NCBI GenBank assembly: GCA_958496175.1
Contig: OY292274.1
Location: 36,123,482-36,187,481, forward strand
From: Sisyra terminalis
Lineage: Eukaryota > Arthropoda > Insecta > Neuroptera > Sisyridae
Direction: 5' to 3'
DNA length: 64,000 bases
Shown piece by piece: positions 36,730-48,129 of the stretch. The position numbers and the translations under genes are program-made. Positions within the stretch are counted from its first letter, which is position 1; each line of letters starts with the position of its first letter. Under the pieces are notes generated by a model. It was not told the DNA's origin. It saw nothing but the letters and a program-made list of their open reading frames with translations, and did not search any database.

Positions 36730-37330
36730 AAATTTTTATTTTTCCAGGAATATTTGAGAATTCCAAGATTTTTTTTTTTAGAAAATAAGCATAAAACAAC
36801 TTAGATTTTGCCATTTTTTATTGATTTTTTAAAATTCGATTTCTAAAGTGGTTTTTCCAAATTTTCCGGTTAATATGTTTGTGATAAATTTTACCGAGGC
36901 TGCTTTTTAAAAATTATTATTTTTTTGGATTAGTTTGCATTTTCGATTGGCTTAAATTAGTAAGAGTTTAGAAAGTAACTATGAAAAAGAACATTTTCAG
37001 TGAGTTTTTATTTTTAAGAAATTCCACTACCCAATCAAAAGCTCATCCATAATTTTCCGAAATTGGAAGAAATAAATTAAAATTATTATTTAGAACCTTC
37101 AAATTACTTTAATATTTTAATGCAAAAATTTTTCGATTTGACACATTTTTACGGTTGAGTAATTGGTTTTTATTCAAATTAAAGTGTACAAGTCCTTTAT
37201 CATTTCTTATTTTTCCTTTCGTAGAAGATTATTTAAATGGAACCGATTTCGATGATCACTTTATTTCAAACTCAGACTAATTTGTAAAAAATGCTGCCTG
37301 GTTATTCATAAAAAATATATCTTTTAAATT
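36730..37330 (+). repeat. dispersed repeat shared with 16.0-16.9 kb
   Basis: Contains TGCAAAAATTTTTCGATTTG, CATTTTTACGGTTGAG, and GTAAAAAATGCTGCCTGGTT followed by AAATTGAGAATC, matching 16720-16910. The ends were not determined. Confidence 0.5.
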
Positions 37331-37498
37331 GAGAATCTTCTTATCCTTAAAACTTAAAGAGAACTAAATTTTTAGAGTCCTTTTTTCATCGGTTAAAAAT
37401 GTATCGTTTTGTTTGATGAAATGTAAAATTCAATTTTATTTCGTATTTTAATGTTAAACAAAACTTTAAAAACAATAATATCATATAACAGTGCTTTT

Positions 37499-37807
37499 AA
37501 ACTTTTTTTTTAATGCCCCATCCAAAGCTTTCTAAACCTCTTATGCCCCTGCACGTAATATATAATTTAGTTTTGATAATCAAAATCTAAATTTTCATTG
37601 AGGAAACTTAAATGGTAGGTTTTTGGAAGAAATTACTGGGTAATTGTTGAATAATACCCTACAAAGCCGCTGCTCGTGGAACTATATAGCGGCTACTGAA
37701 GTTAACAAAAAATAAAATAAATACTTGCTACCAACAATTCTTTTTATTTGCAATATATATTCGAATTACTCCTCTGTTGGGTGTACGCCCCACGTTGAGA
37801 AACATGG
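37499..37807. mobile_element. hAT-type short element (first of a cluster)
   Basis: Starts CAGTGCTTTTAAACTTTTTT and ends GTTGAGAAACATGG. Flanks TCATATAA (37491-37498) and TTGTATAA (37808-37815) match at six of eight. Contains GCCCCAT/GCCCCAC motifs near both ends. Interrupted or decayed in the middle. Confidence 0.42.
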
Positions 37808-37877
37808 TTGTATAAGAAGTACAATCGAAAACTTTTCCAAGTTGCGCGGAACAAAGGTTGAAAACCACTACTTAAAG

Positions 37878-37997
37878 CAGAAGCTTTCAAACTTTTTGCA
37901 CCCCTTCAATCTAATTTTAGAAATATTCAACGGATATTGTATTGTAATTTTTTTAATGGGCTACAAAGTAATATACCCCACAGTTTGGGAACCACTG
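37878..37997. mobile_element. 120-bp hAT-type mini-element
   Basis: Starts CAGAAGCTTTCAAACTTTTT and ends AGTTTGGGAACCACTG. Flanked by ACTTAAAG (37870-37877) and CCTTAAAG (37998-38005), seven of eight bases. It sits directly beside another hAT terminus (GGTTGAAAACCACTA at 37856-37870), so it inserted at or next to the end of an older element. Confidence 0.6.
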
Positions 37998-38005
37998 CCT
38001 TAAAG

Positions 38006-39524
38006 AAGAATTTTCAAAATAAGGGAGAGAAATACATTTTTACATATCTTACTAAGCCTGTGACATTTCAATATTTTCCTTACTCGAGTTAGAAATTTGC
38101 CTAACCCGATTTTAACTCGAGTAGTTTAAACGAACCCGATATCTCATGAAACTGAATCACGTTGATGTTCACAAATGTGCAATTCGAGAATACGAGTTGG
38201 TTTGTTTACTCAATAGGTTCGTTTATGTTGGAATTCAAAATGAACTTTGATTGCTTTTAAACTAATTGATGGTGCACAGTTGCAAAACTACTGCTTCATA
38301 AAGTGCATTAACGCATATAACGCATGATTAATCAGTTCAGAAGCAATCAGGATTCGATTTGAACTTTAGGAGAAACGAACCGAATGTAAAACTTCAAACT
38401 GAATGAATATTTCGATGGATATTAGAGTTTAATATTTTTTTTTTGGAGGAACCCTAAATGCAATATTTGAACTGCCATAAAGTTAAACAAAACCAGAAAG
38501 ACAAAAAATTTCAGCATTGCCCTTTTCCCACTTCACAATATTATTTGTTTGACTGCTAACAAGAAATATTTACCATATAAAACATTGCTTTAGTTCCCAA
38601 AATTGCATTTTATTTTTTCATAAGATCACCCTTATCCATAACTTAGAGTTACTAACTGTTTATAGGTTTTAGGTGATGTCAAGTAAGTTAAGAGAATCCT
38701 GCAAAACCAAGCTTAATCTTGTCTTAAGGGTGAATGATTTCAAACTAATTGTGGAAATCACTTTCTCCAATAGAGTAAAAAAGTATAAATAATCTTATTT
38801 TTAATTCAATAAAGGTATTCTGTGAACCGTCTTTAAATTATTTTTGTCAAATATAAGTTCGGTTATTTTTTTAACTAATCTTTTTAACGCGGCATGGCGA
38901 TAGGACTATAGGATTGTGACTATAGGCGATAGGATTATTATTTAAAGTGAAAAATTGTAAAAAGTCATTACGAAAAGATAAACACCATAGCTTTCTTGTG
39001 AAGCTCCAAAAGAACGATTGTTGTAAAAACCAAAAAAAAAACAAATTGAAAAGTTTGGTGACAGGTTATAATTTATTAATAACCTATTTAACATTACCTA
39101 CTAACAAAACTAATCAACGACATCTACTTGACAAAAAAATGATCCTCAAACTTCACGGAAAAAAATAAAAATAAATATTACGATGAGAACATCGTAAAAA
39201 ATAGAACTCCTAATATTTCTGCCCTTAATCTCTGATATTATATTATTATCTTCAGTGAGTAAACATATGTAACATCATGTACAAGTAAAAGAGAAAGAAC
39301 TACTGCTATCTTCCCTACTCTCTGACTTCTCAACGAATACAAATGGGCTTAAGCCAGTTAAAAACTTGAAGGCTCCGCTTATTGTGACAAATCAATAAGA
39401 AATTATCGCTAAAACCTTTAATAGGATATTATATTGGGGAAAACACCCAATTCATGTAAGAAATAGATTTATGTAAATATACAAATAATATAATTTTCAT
39501 GATAAATTTTTATATTTTATTTTT
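38006..39524. other. intergenic, nothing firm
   Basis: CTCGAGTTAG/CTCGAGTAG motifs (38080-38125) and ACGAACC/GGTTCG variants (38130-38390) in both orientations suggest the subterminal repeats of one more decayed MITE of about 350 bases. Confidence 0.3.
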
Positions 39525-39645
39525 TGTATTTTTTTTTCATTTTTGTCTAGCATAAAAACTTGATTTGTATTATTGCATACAGTAAAAAATAAATATTATA
39601 ATCCTGACATAAAATATTGTGATAAATAAACAAATTTATTTATAA
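39525..39645 (+). repeat. left part of a repeat interrupted by the 39.6-41.6 kb element
   Basis: Matches 48945-49035: TTGCATACA and AAAATATTGTGATAAATAAA versus TTACATACA and AAAATATTATGACGAATAAA. Continues at 41635 after the insertion. Confidence 0.5.
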
Positions 39646-40939
39646 CTAGCTGATCCCCGCGACTTCGTCTGCGTAACGTAGGTGTAGATTATATTTTCTT
39701 TTTTAAATTTGCTATTTGTAGTGGTATATGAAAATTATTATTTTTCTTATTTCTTTTACGAAAACCATAATCATACTTAAAAACACTATTTTGTCAACTT
39801 TAAAAATACACATTTAATAAACTGTTACTTAGAATAAAATAGTTGTATATAATGATCAATTAATTTTCAAAAAATAATTATAAATATCTAAAAAGTATCT
39901 AAAAAAATCATATACCTACGGTAGGTATACCTACCGTGAATCAATTAATCCGTAAATCAATCAGCATCTATTCATAAATAAAAAATATCGTTAAGTTCCA
40001 TAAAGTCAGTCATAATTATAACTTAAAACAGTCAAAAGTTATCAAAACACTCGCCTAGATATTTAGAATGGTAGTAAAAATCACACTTCATTGTCTCGAC
40101 TCTCGAATGAACCCTTTTCTCGAAACTATTTCACAATTTACTAAACTACCACGAAATTAAAATTTGTTCAATTGCACAAAACCCAGTTCCTCCATAATCA
40201 AGTATAATCATTCTGTATCTATGCACTTATTATTAAAATATCTGAATTTCAACTATATAATTAAACCATTTTTTTTAGTTCACCGAATTGCTCGCTACTC
40301 GATATTCGCTCACTAATCTATTTATTTGTGAAAACGTATTTCGGATTTTTAGGTTTACAATATGTGAAAGCCAAAAAACTTAATGCTCACTTATGAACCG
40401 AAAAAAAGTTAGTTTGGAAGATTTTATATTTTGATTGATAATGAAATATATGACAAAAAATTGCTCCCTTAATGTTTTTCAGCAGAATAAATAATTACTC
40501 CAAGTCACAATCATTGGTTCATAAAAATTAGATTTTAAAAAGTTTGATTGTTGAAAAACAAACAAAAATTAAAAATCGGTTTGTTAGTATAAGTACTACA
40601 TATACTTTCATACTAATTTACTGAAATAACGTTATTTAAAACGTTGTTACTAAAATGATATAACAAAAACAGAAACTTATAATTAATAATTTATTTATTA
40701 ATTGCACTTATTAAATTCAAAATTTCGATTGTTGATTAACTTAACATTTTCTCATACAAACTTAGTCACCCCTTTTACTCTTTTAGGGTAGGAATTTTCA
40801 AAAAAAAAATTCTTATCAGTTGTCTACTTCTTAAAAGGAATACATCGAATATTAAAATTTCATCAGTCAGAGGCGATATATAAATACAGGATTTTATGTA
40901 TGCACGGTTTTAAAAACGTATTTACTTTAAGTTTAATTA

Positions 40940-40980
40940 CTATTATTATTATTACTACTACTACTATTATTATTTTTTTT
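40940..40980. repeat. ATT/ACT trinucleotide microsatellite
   Basis: A run of TAT-TAT-TAT changing to TAC-TAC and back, followed by a T run. Confidence 0.8.
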
Positions 40981-41059
40981 TGTTAATATTTCAATATTGA
41001 GTAACTCTAAAGGTCTATTTACAACAATTTTGTAAAAAATAAAAATAAAAAAAAAAAAG

Positions 41060-41150
41060 TTTGCTGTAAGATCCGAACCCACGTCTTTATAAGTAGGAGG
41101 ATCAGAATGTCAGAAACTTAAGCCATTACGCTATTAATATCAACTATGTG
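41060..41150 (-). mobile_element. tRNA-like SINE head of a different type
   Basis: On the minus strand: TAGCGTAATGGCTTAAG (A-box like) and GTGGGTTCGGATC (B-box like), about 60 bases apart. It differs from the main SINE family and lies inside the larger 39.6-41.6 kb repeat. The cloverleaf is not convincing, so this is not a functional tRNA. Confidence 0.5.
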
Positions 41151-41634
41151 TTTTAGCCATAAAAAGGTTTATATTTCAAAGAGGCAATGTTTTAAAATTT
41201 AAATTGAATATACTATGTATATTATTTTATGTATTTTATGTATATACTTTTTATCAGTTTAACTAAAAATATTTTTACAGATTATTTTCAAACTTTAAAT
41301 TACCTTTCCAATGATATATAACTCACCGGTCTAGTGTAAAAATTTATGTTTTCATCCCTAGGGAATACCTTCTCTTATTTTTTTTTTGGAATAATAAGTA
41401 GCCTATAGTCTGTGGGAAAGTGTGTTGTATCTTAATACCAAATTTCATTAAATTCGTTTGTTCCGTTCTTTAGTTAAATCGGGACACACAGACAGACAGA
41501 CAGACAGAAAAAAATTTTAAAAATGTTAAATTCGGAATAAGGCCCTCTTGAAACAAATATTTACCCTAAAATTGGGTTCAAAATCGAAATGTACAGACAG
41601 ACGCAAGAATTTTATACATTAGTATAGATAATAA

Positions 41635-41955
41635 AATTGCCTCATTATTTGTGGCCCATATTATGAGTTTTCTGTCGATTTCACAATAAAAAAATTGTCG
41701 AATAGGAAAACTGTTCTTGTGTAACTATCCTTTGACTAATGTTAATATTTCTTATTTGAAAATCGTAAAATTTTTGAAAATGAATAACTCTGTACGCCAT
41801 TTCAAATAGTAACATTTATCAAATGAAATTTACGATGCGGTATTGTAAAAAGTATTAAACATTAGTTCAGGTCTTGCACTCTAATACTTATTATAATACA
41901 ACAGAATTTACTTTGTTATTTAATTGTAATTTTTGATATAACTTTTTCCGTGTTC
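41635..41955 (+). repeat. right part of the interrupted repeat
   Basis: Matches 49569-49932 over CCTCATTATTT, TTATTTGAAAATCGTAAAAT, TCAAATGAAATTTACG and TTTTTCCGTGT. Confidence 0.6.
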
Positions 41956-42065
41956 TTAGACTGTACAATAAAAGCTTTGAAAGGAAACCTAAAGCGAATG
42001 AGTGCAGTTATTTTAAATTTGCTAATTTCTTCTCTCACACTGCTAAGGTATTCACCAAAATACTA

Positions 42066-42382
42066 AGGGGGCATCTATTAATTACGAGAGACAATTTTAA
42101 ATATTTTTCGACCCACCTTTCCTCCTTGAAAAGAAATCGTGAGGTTTTCCTCTACCCCACTTATATCACGTGAATTTTTTTAAAATATTACTTGCAATGT
42201 TAATGTGCAATGTAAATCTGTGTTTCGATTACATTAGATTTAATTAAAAGAACAATTTTAAAAAATAACGTGATATAGTTTATAAATATATACATATTTG
42301 CTGAGACTATTCTCTCCTCCACGTGAGATTTTGCTCACAACCCTCCCCCTTAAACGTCTCACGTAATTAATGGGTGGCCTCT
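42066..42382. mobile_element. 317-bp MITE with GGGGCATCTATTAATTACG ends
   Basis: Left GGGGGCATCTATTAATTACG followed by AGAGAC. Right, read inversely, GAGGCCACCCATTAATTACG followed by TGAGAC. This end type is common in insect genomes. The interior is AT-rich. It abuts the reverse-transcriptase relic. Confidence 0.65.
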
Positions 42383-42399
42383 AAATAAAAGATTGGAAA

Positions 42400-42890
42400 G
42401 TATAATGGAAGAGGTGCTGGATGTGAATCAATTTGAATTATGAAAAATAAAAAGAACCAGGGATACCATAGAAGTAATGATAATAAGTGCTGAACAAGAA
42501 TCAGAAATATAGAAGTGTTTGTAAAGGAATGTACATGTGTTTCATCAACTGTCAGAAGATTTTTGATCGATCCGGTGAATTGGAAAAAAATGATGGATTT
42601 TGTTCGAAAAATTAGAATCGATTGGAAAGACAGGCAATGAATTTTCAATTTGTGGCAATTAGTTGAAAACGGGAGGAGAATTATAAATTATGTTCTCGGA
42701 GAAACTTATGGAAAGAAGAAATACAGGAAAATCAGATTGATATCGAAGAGAGAAGTATCCCTCTCATCAACGTGAAGAATATACAACTAGAAAACGTTGC
42801 CCAATTCAAATATTTTAAAAGTATCATCAATGTATCAAAGAATCATCATTAATGAAAGAAAATCCGCTATTGAAATCAAATTAAATTCAA
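42400..42890 (+). pseudogene. non-LTR retrotransposon reverse transcriptase relic
   Basis: Broken plus-strand frames with typical LINE reverse-transcriptase motifs: KGMYMCFINCQKIFDRS near 42525 (the CFIDFEKAFDRV block), VNWKKMMDFVRKIRIDWKDR near 42570, IFNLWQL near 42640, and NIQLENVAQFKYFKSII near 42785 (the LE-V--FKYLGS block). A frame change falls after FDR, a stop follows IDWKDRQ, and the YxDD catalytic region between the blocks is deleted. The clade (RTE, R1 or Jockey type) cannot be decided from this. Confidence 0.68.
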
Positions 42891-43534
42891 CCACGCAGAA
42901 AACTAAGCCGTAGTAATTAGCAAAAAACAGGAAAAATTAATCCTTTTATTTACAACTCCTAATTAACCAGAGTTATTTTTATTTAGTATTTAATTTGATA
43001 TAATTCATATTTTGTGTATTATAATGGTCAACAAATGCATATTTTCCCTAAAATATTAAATATAGACTTTTAAGTTAATTCATTCCTTTATATAATTACA
43101 CTGTAAAAAATTTGATTCTCAGGTCGAACTCCTTAGGAGTTTGACTAAATTACCTTCAGTGAAATCTATTTTTCTTTATTTTATCCCAAACGGTTTGAGT
43201 CAAGAATTTTATATTTCTTGTGTCAAGAAACACGCGTAGTTGCATGGAATGTCTAATACATTCACAACAACGGTAAGTGTAGTTCAGTCAGCTTCCCTCC
43301 ATATTTCACATCAAAATTAGGGGATTTTATCTTTGTGTACCTAAGCTGCTCATGCGCATAACATGAAATGTTCAATACCGTTCCTTATAGTGCTGGATCA
43401 CTATTGTCAATTATTGTTCATGCCGTTAATAAAAAAATTTAATACTATCCAACAGTATCGACAGTAAATAAAAATTGTTCCTTCTTCTCCTTCTCTCTTT
43501 TGTTTTAAAATTGTCATTCATTAATTTTATTAGA

Positions 43535-43690
43535 AATTATATTGAAGTTTTGAAACGACCGCGCTCCGACCTAGGTCATTGAAGTGAAAAAGTGAGTTGG
43601 AAAGAGATAGGATTGTCGAATCGAATTCGGGATCAAACATGAATCCTCTATACTTTACCTTGTGTTTTCTAAGCTGTATTATCGATTTGA
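43535..43690 (-). repeat. GC-rich repeat fragment, possibly SINE-derived
   Basis: On the minus strand: GATCCCGAATTCGATTC (B-box-like) followed by ACCTAGGTCGGAGCGCGGTC. It lies inside the SAM-containing element. The minus open frame over it (43530-43712) is probably a by-product. Confidence 0.25.
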
Positions 43691-43854
43691 ACCTATGAAT
43701 TTTGCTTTTCATTTAACATTTTAACTTGTAAGCTTACAACATTATTTATAAATTATTGTTTTAATAAGTGTAGTAACATATTTTACTATTCATTAAAAAA
43801 AATTTAGCGGATATTTGTGTTGAACGATTATTACATGTATTGTATTTTATAAAA

Positions 43855-43919
43855 ATGGCTGATGATGCGGTTAAAGTATACTTAATGAGTCGGGGGTTCG
43901 AAGATCTTATTGATAGTTT
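43855..43919 (+). pseudogene. SAM-domain-like N-terminal exon
   Basis: ATG then MADDAVKVYLMSRGFEDLID, ending at a donor-like TTT|GTAAAT. The pattern (short N-terminus, hydrophobic helix, L--RGFEDLID) resembles the first helices of SAM domains at the start of multi-copy uncharacterised insect proteins. The next exon in phase was not found. Confidence 0.4.
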
Positions 43920-43975
43920 GTAAATTATTTTTTAACAAATTAAAATCTTTATATATTTATAAACTTTTATTGTTC

Positions 43976-44068
43976 CTCCACGAGCCGGTGTATCAGTCAA
44001 ACAAAAAAAATTTTGGAAACCTACGTCAAAAGAAAGCCAGCGAGGCTTTGCTGTTCATATTAAAGTTA
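43976..44068 (+). pseudogene. coding fragment KFWKPTSKESQ, same locus
   Basis: Open frame VPPRAGVSVKQKKFWKPTSK then ESQRGFAVHIKV. I loosely recall WKPS--ESQ--F in hemipteran proteins that begin with a SAM domain, which would fit the fragment just upstream. The AG at 43983-43984 could be an acceptor, but phase does not match the upstream donor. Probably a truncated copy. Confidence 0.35.
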
Positions 44069-44275
44069 TATTTATAATAATATATTTTATTTTATTCTAA
44101 TAAATGCTTATTTATATTTTTTATAGTACGGACTAGGAGTTTTAAAAGTTCTTAAATATAGTACGGACTTATACTTTTAATTAAATAATTTAAGTTTACA
44201 TATTTTATTTTGTTTAAAAATATGTTATAATTATGTACATTAATTCTTAATAAAATATATAAAATGAAAACCAAA

Positions 44276-44530
44276 TCAGCCTTTATTTAATAAATTATAC
44301 CTACTTTCTAGCCAAGTATATTTTTAATTTTAAATAAAATTTAATTGAAACTAAATTTTTTTTGGTTGACATATCTGTGCGAATTAAACCAAATATATAA
44401 AATTATTCATTCAATTTCGTTTATATTTGAATTAGGTATAGTTATGTTTGAAAGAAGTATCCAAATTTGTAATCAAGTTTATATATATTTAAAATAAATA
44501 TGATGGTGATTTCGTACAAATAAATCGAAG
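44276..44530 (+). repeat. dispersed repeat, inverted copy at 57.3-57.5 kb
   Basis: GTTTGAAAGAAGTATCCAAA and AATAAATATGATGGTGATTT are shared, in opposite orientation, with 57312-57530. It may be the distal part of the SAM-containing element or a separate element. Confidence 0.6.
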
Positions 44531-45484
44531 TTGACTTAACTTCGCTAAGTTCTCCACTCAACTGAATGTTTCTTGGTCCAAGAAACATTTTTAAACTCGT
44601 ATAGCGTTTGATTTAAAGATCATGCGCATTTCGCCGTATTCAAATTTTTAGCTGAATTTAACCAAACGAAAAACGTTTGAACTTAGTACGCTCTTTTTTT
44701 GGTGTAGCCTTATAAAAATAATATAAAATAAAAAAAATACACTTTTTATTTGCAATAACATTCGGAATTGACGAAAAGGCAGAAGGAAACCCTCGCCAGG
44801 AATCCTGGCTAGGATCCAATGACCGCACTCGTTTTTTTTTTATTTCAAATTGTTGCATATGAAAACAGAAATTTACTTATATATAATTTTTTAAATTTTT
44901 AATGAATACAAAAATCAAAGTAGAAGCAGATTAAACCGACATACCTTAAACATACGCCAAAACTTTCCAAAATAAAATTTGTTAAATTACTTAAAAATCA
45001 ATTTTTGCAGTTATAATTTTTTTTTTTTAGTACATCCTTTATCAATACTCCCAGTGAAGAAAATTACTAACCGACTTAATTTTGTTAGTTTGATAAATTT
45101 CCTTTTTATTAATATAATTTTCTCATAAACGAATAGTTGTGTAGCAAAAATAGTGATGTTTAATTATAAAAGTTATTTGATTACATGTACTCAAAATTCA
45201 GACCAGAATAGGTACATTACTCTCCTGTAAGTTATAGAATATATCTTTTGAACCAAAACATGTAGTTGCAAGTTTAAGAAAACGGAGCATTGAATTATTT
45301 TATACATAAATACGAAATTGAAAAGGATGTTTTTTCTCTCTACGTACATAATTTAAACATTTCAAGACATTTCAATATATTGAAAAAGAAGTTGAAGAAT
45401 ATTTATTACGGATTACAAAGTGAAAATATTATTAAATTTTATCATTGTTTGACTTACGTTACAAAAAAGGTTTCCTTGGAGATA

Positions 45485-45632
45485 TTTTCCAATAAACGGA
45501 AGAATTTCTACCTTTACGTATACGGTAATTCAATAGTGAAAATTTTTATGAAATTTCTTAATCAACAGAAAAATCTCTGTTCATTTGTAGTAGTGTACAG
45601 AAATTAATAAAAAAATGGTTTGGATAAAGTTT
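45485..45632 (+). repeat. 148-bp identical direct repeat, copy 1
   Basis: From TTTTCCAATAAACGG to GGATAAAGTTT this is base-for-base identical to 47039-47186. An open frame of 105 codons (45290-45607) ends inside it but has AT-driven composition and no recognisable domain. Confidence 0.9.
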
Positions 45633-46070
45633 ATAAAATAAACATTTATAAAAACATGTATTGACGAAACTGAAAGAAATACGTATTTTGTAATTCAGCA
45701 CTTCAGCACATAGCAAGTATGGAGCGAACCAAATATAACTTTATGATCATCGAAGAAGATCGAAATACGTAATTGGGGCAATACGTGGAAAAAATATTTT
45801 TAAACATTAGTTCAATATTTATATTTATTATTAATTTTAGTTGGTATTTTTTTTTCAGACACAATATATGTTTAATGATTGTTTATTCTTAATGCAATAA
45901 TGAAACAGAATTAAAGATTCCACCAAAAATACTAGATGAAAAGTAGTTTCCCAAGACTTGCAAGCTTATTGTTAAAATTTATCAAGTAAAAAGACTCAAG
46001 TTCTTAAAATTTAACGAAAACAAAGCATATATTCTAAAATAATTGTAAATGTTTTAACAATGTTCTAAAC

Positions 46071-46125
46071 CATGGATGAGTGACTTGAGGCCCGCGGGCC
46101 GTTTGCAGTCCGTCAAAATTTTATT
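46071..46125. repeat. hAT-like terminus with GGCCCGCGGGCC palindrome
   Basis: CATGGATGAGTGACTTGAGG followed by CCCGCGGGCC resembles the start of hAT elements (CAGTGGATG--TGACCTGAGG type). The other end is not visible. Confidence 0.4.
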
Positions 46126-47038
46126 TTTCTCGTATAATTGAATATAGTATTATCACCAAAAATATGATTTATTTTTTAAATCATATTTTAAAATTTAAAT
46201 GTTATTAAATTTCAAATGTTAAAATAAATTTATTATATAAATGAGATTTATTAAAATTGCTGAAAACTAAGGTTGTAGTTTAGAATCTAAACTAATATAA
46301 AAACGTAATATAGCTGAAAATTTTTAATCTTACTTAATGAAATTTATAACGAAACATCTATTTAAAAATGCAACAAAAATCGATAAATTCAAAATATAAC
46401 GAGCTCCCGTTACTCCGGCATTAAAATGACGTCATAATACGCAAATTTCAAAATCCCATGGACGTTTTCCTATGACAAATGTACTAAAACCCAAAGGAAA
46501 AGGTTCCGTTTAATTCGATTATACATCATATTAATGATTTAAACCATTAAAATCTACTAAACTATGCATATTCCTTTATTCCTAAGGAATAAAATCAATA
46601 GTAGTTTTTAAAGGATGTTAGGGGATAAAAATGTTTTCTATGACAAAAAATTTTGAAAAATACTATGATGGTTCTTTTCCATAGTTAATACGTATAATTA
46701 TTTATATTCGCTTTGTTTTGGGATTTTTTTATTCTTACTTTTTCTTCTTCAGGTACTTCTTAAAATGATGAAACTTGTAGTACAAAAAAATAAAAAAAAA
46801 ATAAAAATTTTAAAGCAAAAAGAAACTAAATAATTACATTGTGAAAAATGTCAAAAAATATATAAATTATTACTGTTTTTAAAGGTAACCGCTCAATAAT
46901 CTGTTTATACCTCAATTTCAATATGCGTATTGCTGTGTACTGTGAGTCTGTGACTCAACAAAAGACCCATATACATATTTACCATTTTTGGACTCTTATT
47001 TGTATATTAAAATTAAAACTTTTCTGCCAAAATAAAAG

Positions 47039-47186
47039 TTTTCCAATAAACGGAAGAATTTCTACCTTTACGTATACGGTAATTCAATAGTGAAAATTTT
47101 TATGAAATTTCTTAATCAACAGAAAAATCTCTGTTCATTTGTAGTAGTGTACAGAAATTAATAAAAAAATGGTTTGGATAAAGTTT
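47039..47186 (+). repeat. 148-bp identical direct repeat, copy 2
   Basis: Identical to 45485-45632 over 148 bases, 1554 bases downstream. The flanks differ at both edges. At the right edge, AATAAAGTTTGA is locally doubled. Confidence 0.9.
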
Positions 47187-47645
47187 GAATAAAGTTTGAT
47201 ACACAGTTTTTAGTTAACTAAAAACTGTGTATTCCTCATATTAAGAATATCCTTTATCGATTAAAGAAATTAAAAAAAATGCTTTTGACTTATTGTACAA
47301 TATCCTAAGAGAAAAGTATAGTTTAGCTATTTCGTAGATTATTGCTAATTAGCTTAAACGCTAAAATATGTCAACTTAATTATTAAGATAAGCGCCAACA
47401 CCAACGGTTTCCAAGTAGTTATGGAACGAATTGAACAGCAGTCTTGTATATTATATCATGCATTTCTTTTATGTAACTACCAAGCTATACTTTTTGACCA
47501 AGATAAAGCTTTTAAAGAATAAAGACCTAGGAATTTAGTTCTTCATACGATCTGAGGACTTTTTTAAAATGAAAACGTTGTGAACTTATGAGTTATGATT
47601 ACCTATTTCTTATGGAATGTTTTTGATGGGATTCAATTTTTTTCT

Positions 47646-47812
47646 AGTCTACTGGTGGCTGAGTGGTCTAGGTGACCGCTCCAAAACTGGTAGATAGTGG
47701 GTTGGATCCTCGAATCGAGCAAATTTTCAACATTTCTCGCTAACGGATTTTATTAACTCAAGAGTCGCTAAAAGACCTTAGTAGTTATAAAGCGACGATA
47801 AATAACAATTAA
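47646..47812 (+). mobile_element. tRNA-derived SINE, best-preserved copy
   Basis: A box TGGCTGAGTGG at 47656-47666, B box GGGTTGGATCC at 47699-47709, then GAATCGAGCAAATTTTCAAC and the body CAAGAGTCGCTAAAAGACCT ending TTATAAAGCGACG. About 167 bases with an A/T tail. RNA polymerase III promoters of this kind drive SINE copying. Confidence 0.8.
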
Positions 47813-48129
47813 AAAAAATATTTTTACAAGATGTCATAATTTTTTAAACTGCAATTGTTGTGTGTCAACTACGTATATACCTTAGAAACCCAACTTAAAA
47901 CAACTGGTTTATGTAGTAATTCATCAAGACAGTGCAAAAGTTCGCTTTAAATATCCAATGAAGAATCGAAATTATACATACTTGAAACAGTATTAAAAAT
48001 GTTTAGAGTCAATGTATAATTTAAATCATCAATGGATAATAAAAAATTCAAGAAGAAAACAAAAAGAAAGACATGGAAGGACTAATAGATAATCAGGTAT
48101 AAGGAAATTCTTTTAATAACGAAAATCTG

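Larger units (their letters stand above)
39646..41632 (+). mobile_element. retroposon-like repeat with CTAGCTGATCCCCGCGACTT start
   Basis: Begins CTAGCTGATCCCCGCGACTT and CGTCTGCG, a start seen in many arthropod dispersed repeats. Its last 450 bases (41175-41630) have the familiar layout: CATCCCTAGGG, AATAAGTAGCCTATAG, CCAAATTTCATTAAATTCGT, a CAGA repeat and TACATTAGTATAGAT. The right part is shared with 21175-21615. The middle (39750-41050) is AT-rich and carries ATT/ACT triplet repeats (about 40940-40980). It is inserted in another repeat (39525-39645 / 41635-41955). Confidence 0.5.
43099..44707 (+). mobile_element. possible TIR-bounded element around SAM-like coding fragments
   Basis: The left side (CACTGTAAAAAATTTGATTC then GAGTTTGACTAAATT and TTTCTTGTGTCAAGAAAC) is mirrored at the right (inverse of 44530-44700: TTTGGTTAAATTCAGC and TTTCTTGGACCAAGAAAC). 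The two sides are diverged, so the boundaries are approximate. Coding-like fragments at 43.85-44.07 kb lie in the middle and no transposase is visible. Confidence 0.35.

Noticed and set aside
36300..36804. Overlapping 111- and 68-codon open frames on plus
   Set aside because: They lie in hAT-family interior sequence shared with 53 kb and in AT-rich DNA; no coding signature.
41060..41150. Possible genuine tRNA gene on minus
   Set aside because: A- and B-box-like motifs are present but acceptor and anticodon stems do not pair; better explained as a SINE head.
45290..45607. 105-codon open frame on plus
   Set aside because: Composition is driven by AT richness (I, K, N, F, Y), no ATG at the start of the frame, no domain; its end is simply inside the 148-bp duplicated block.
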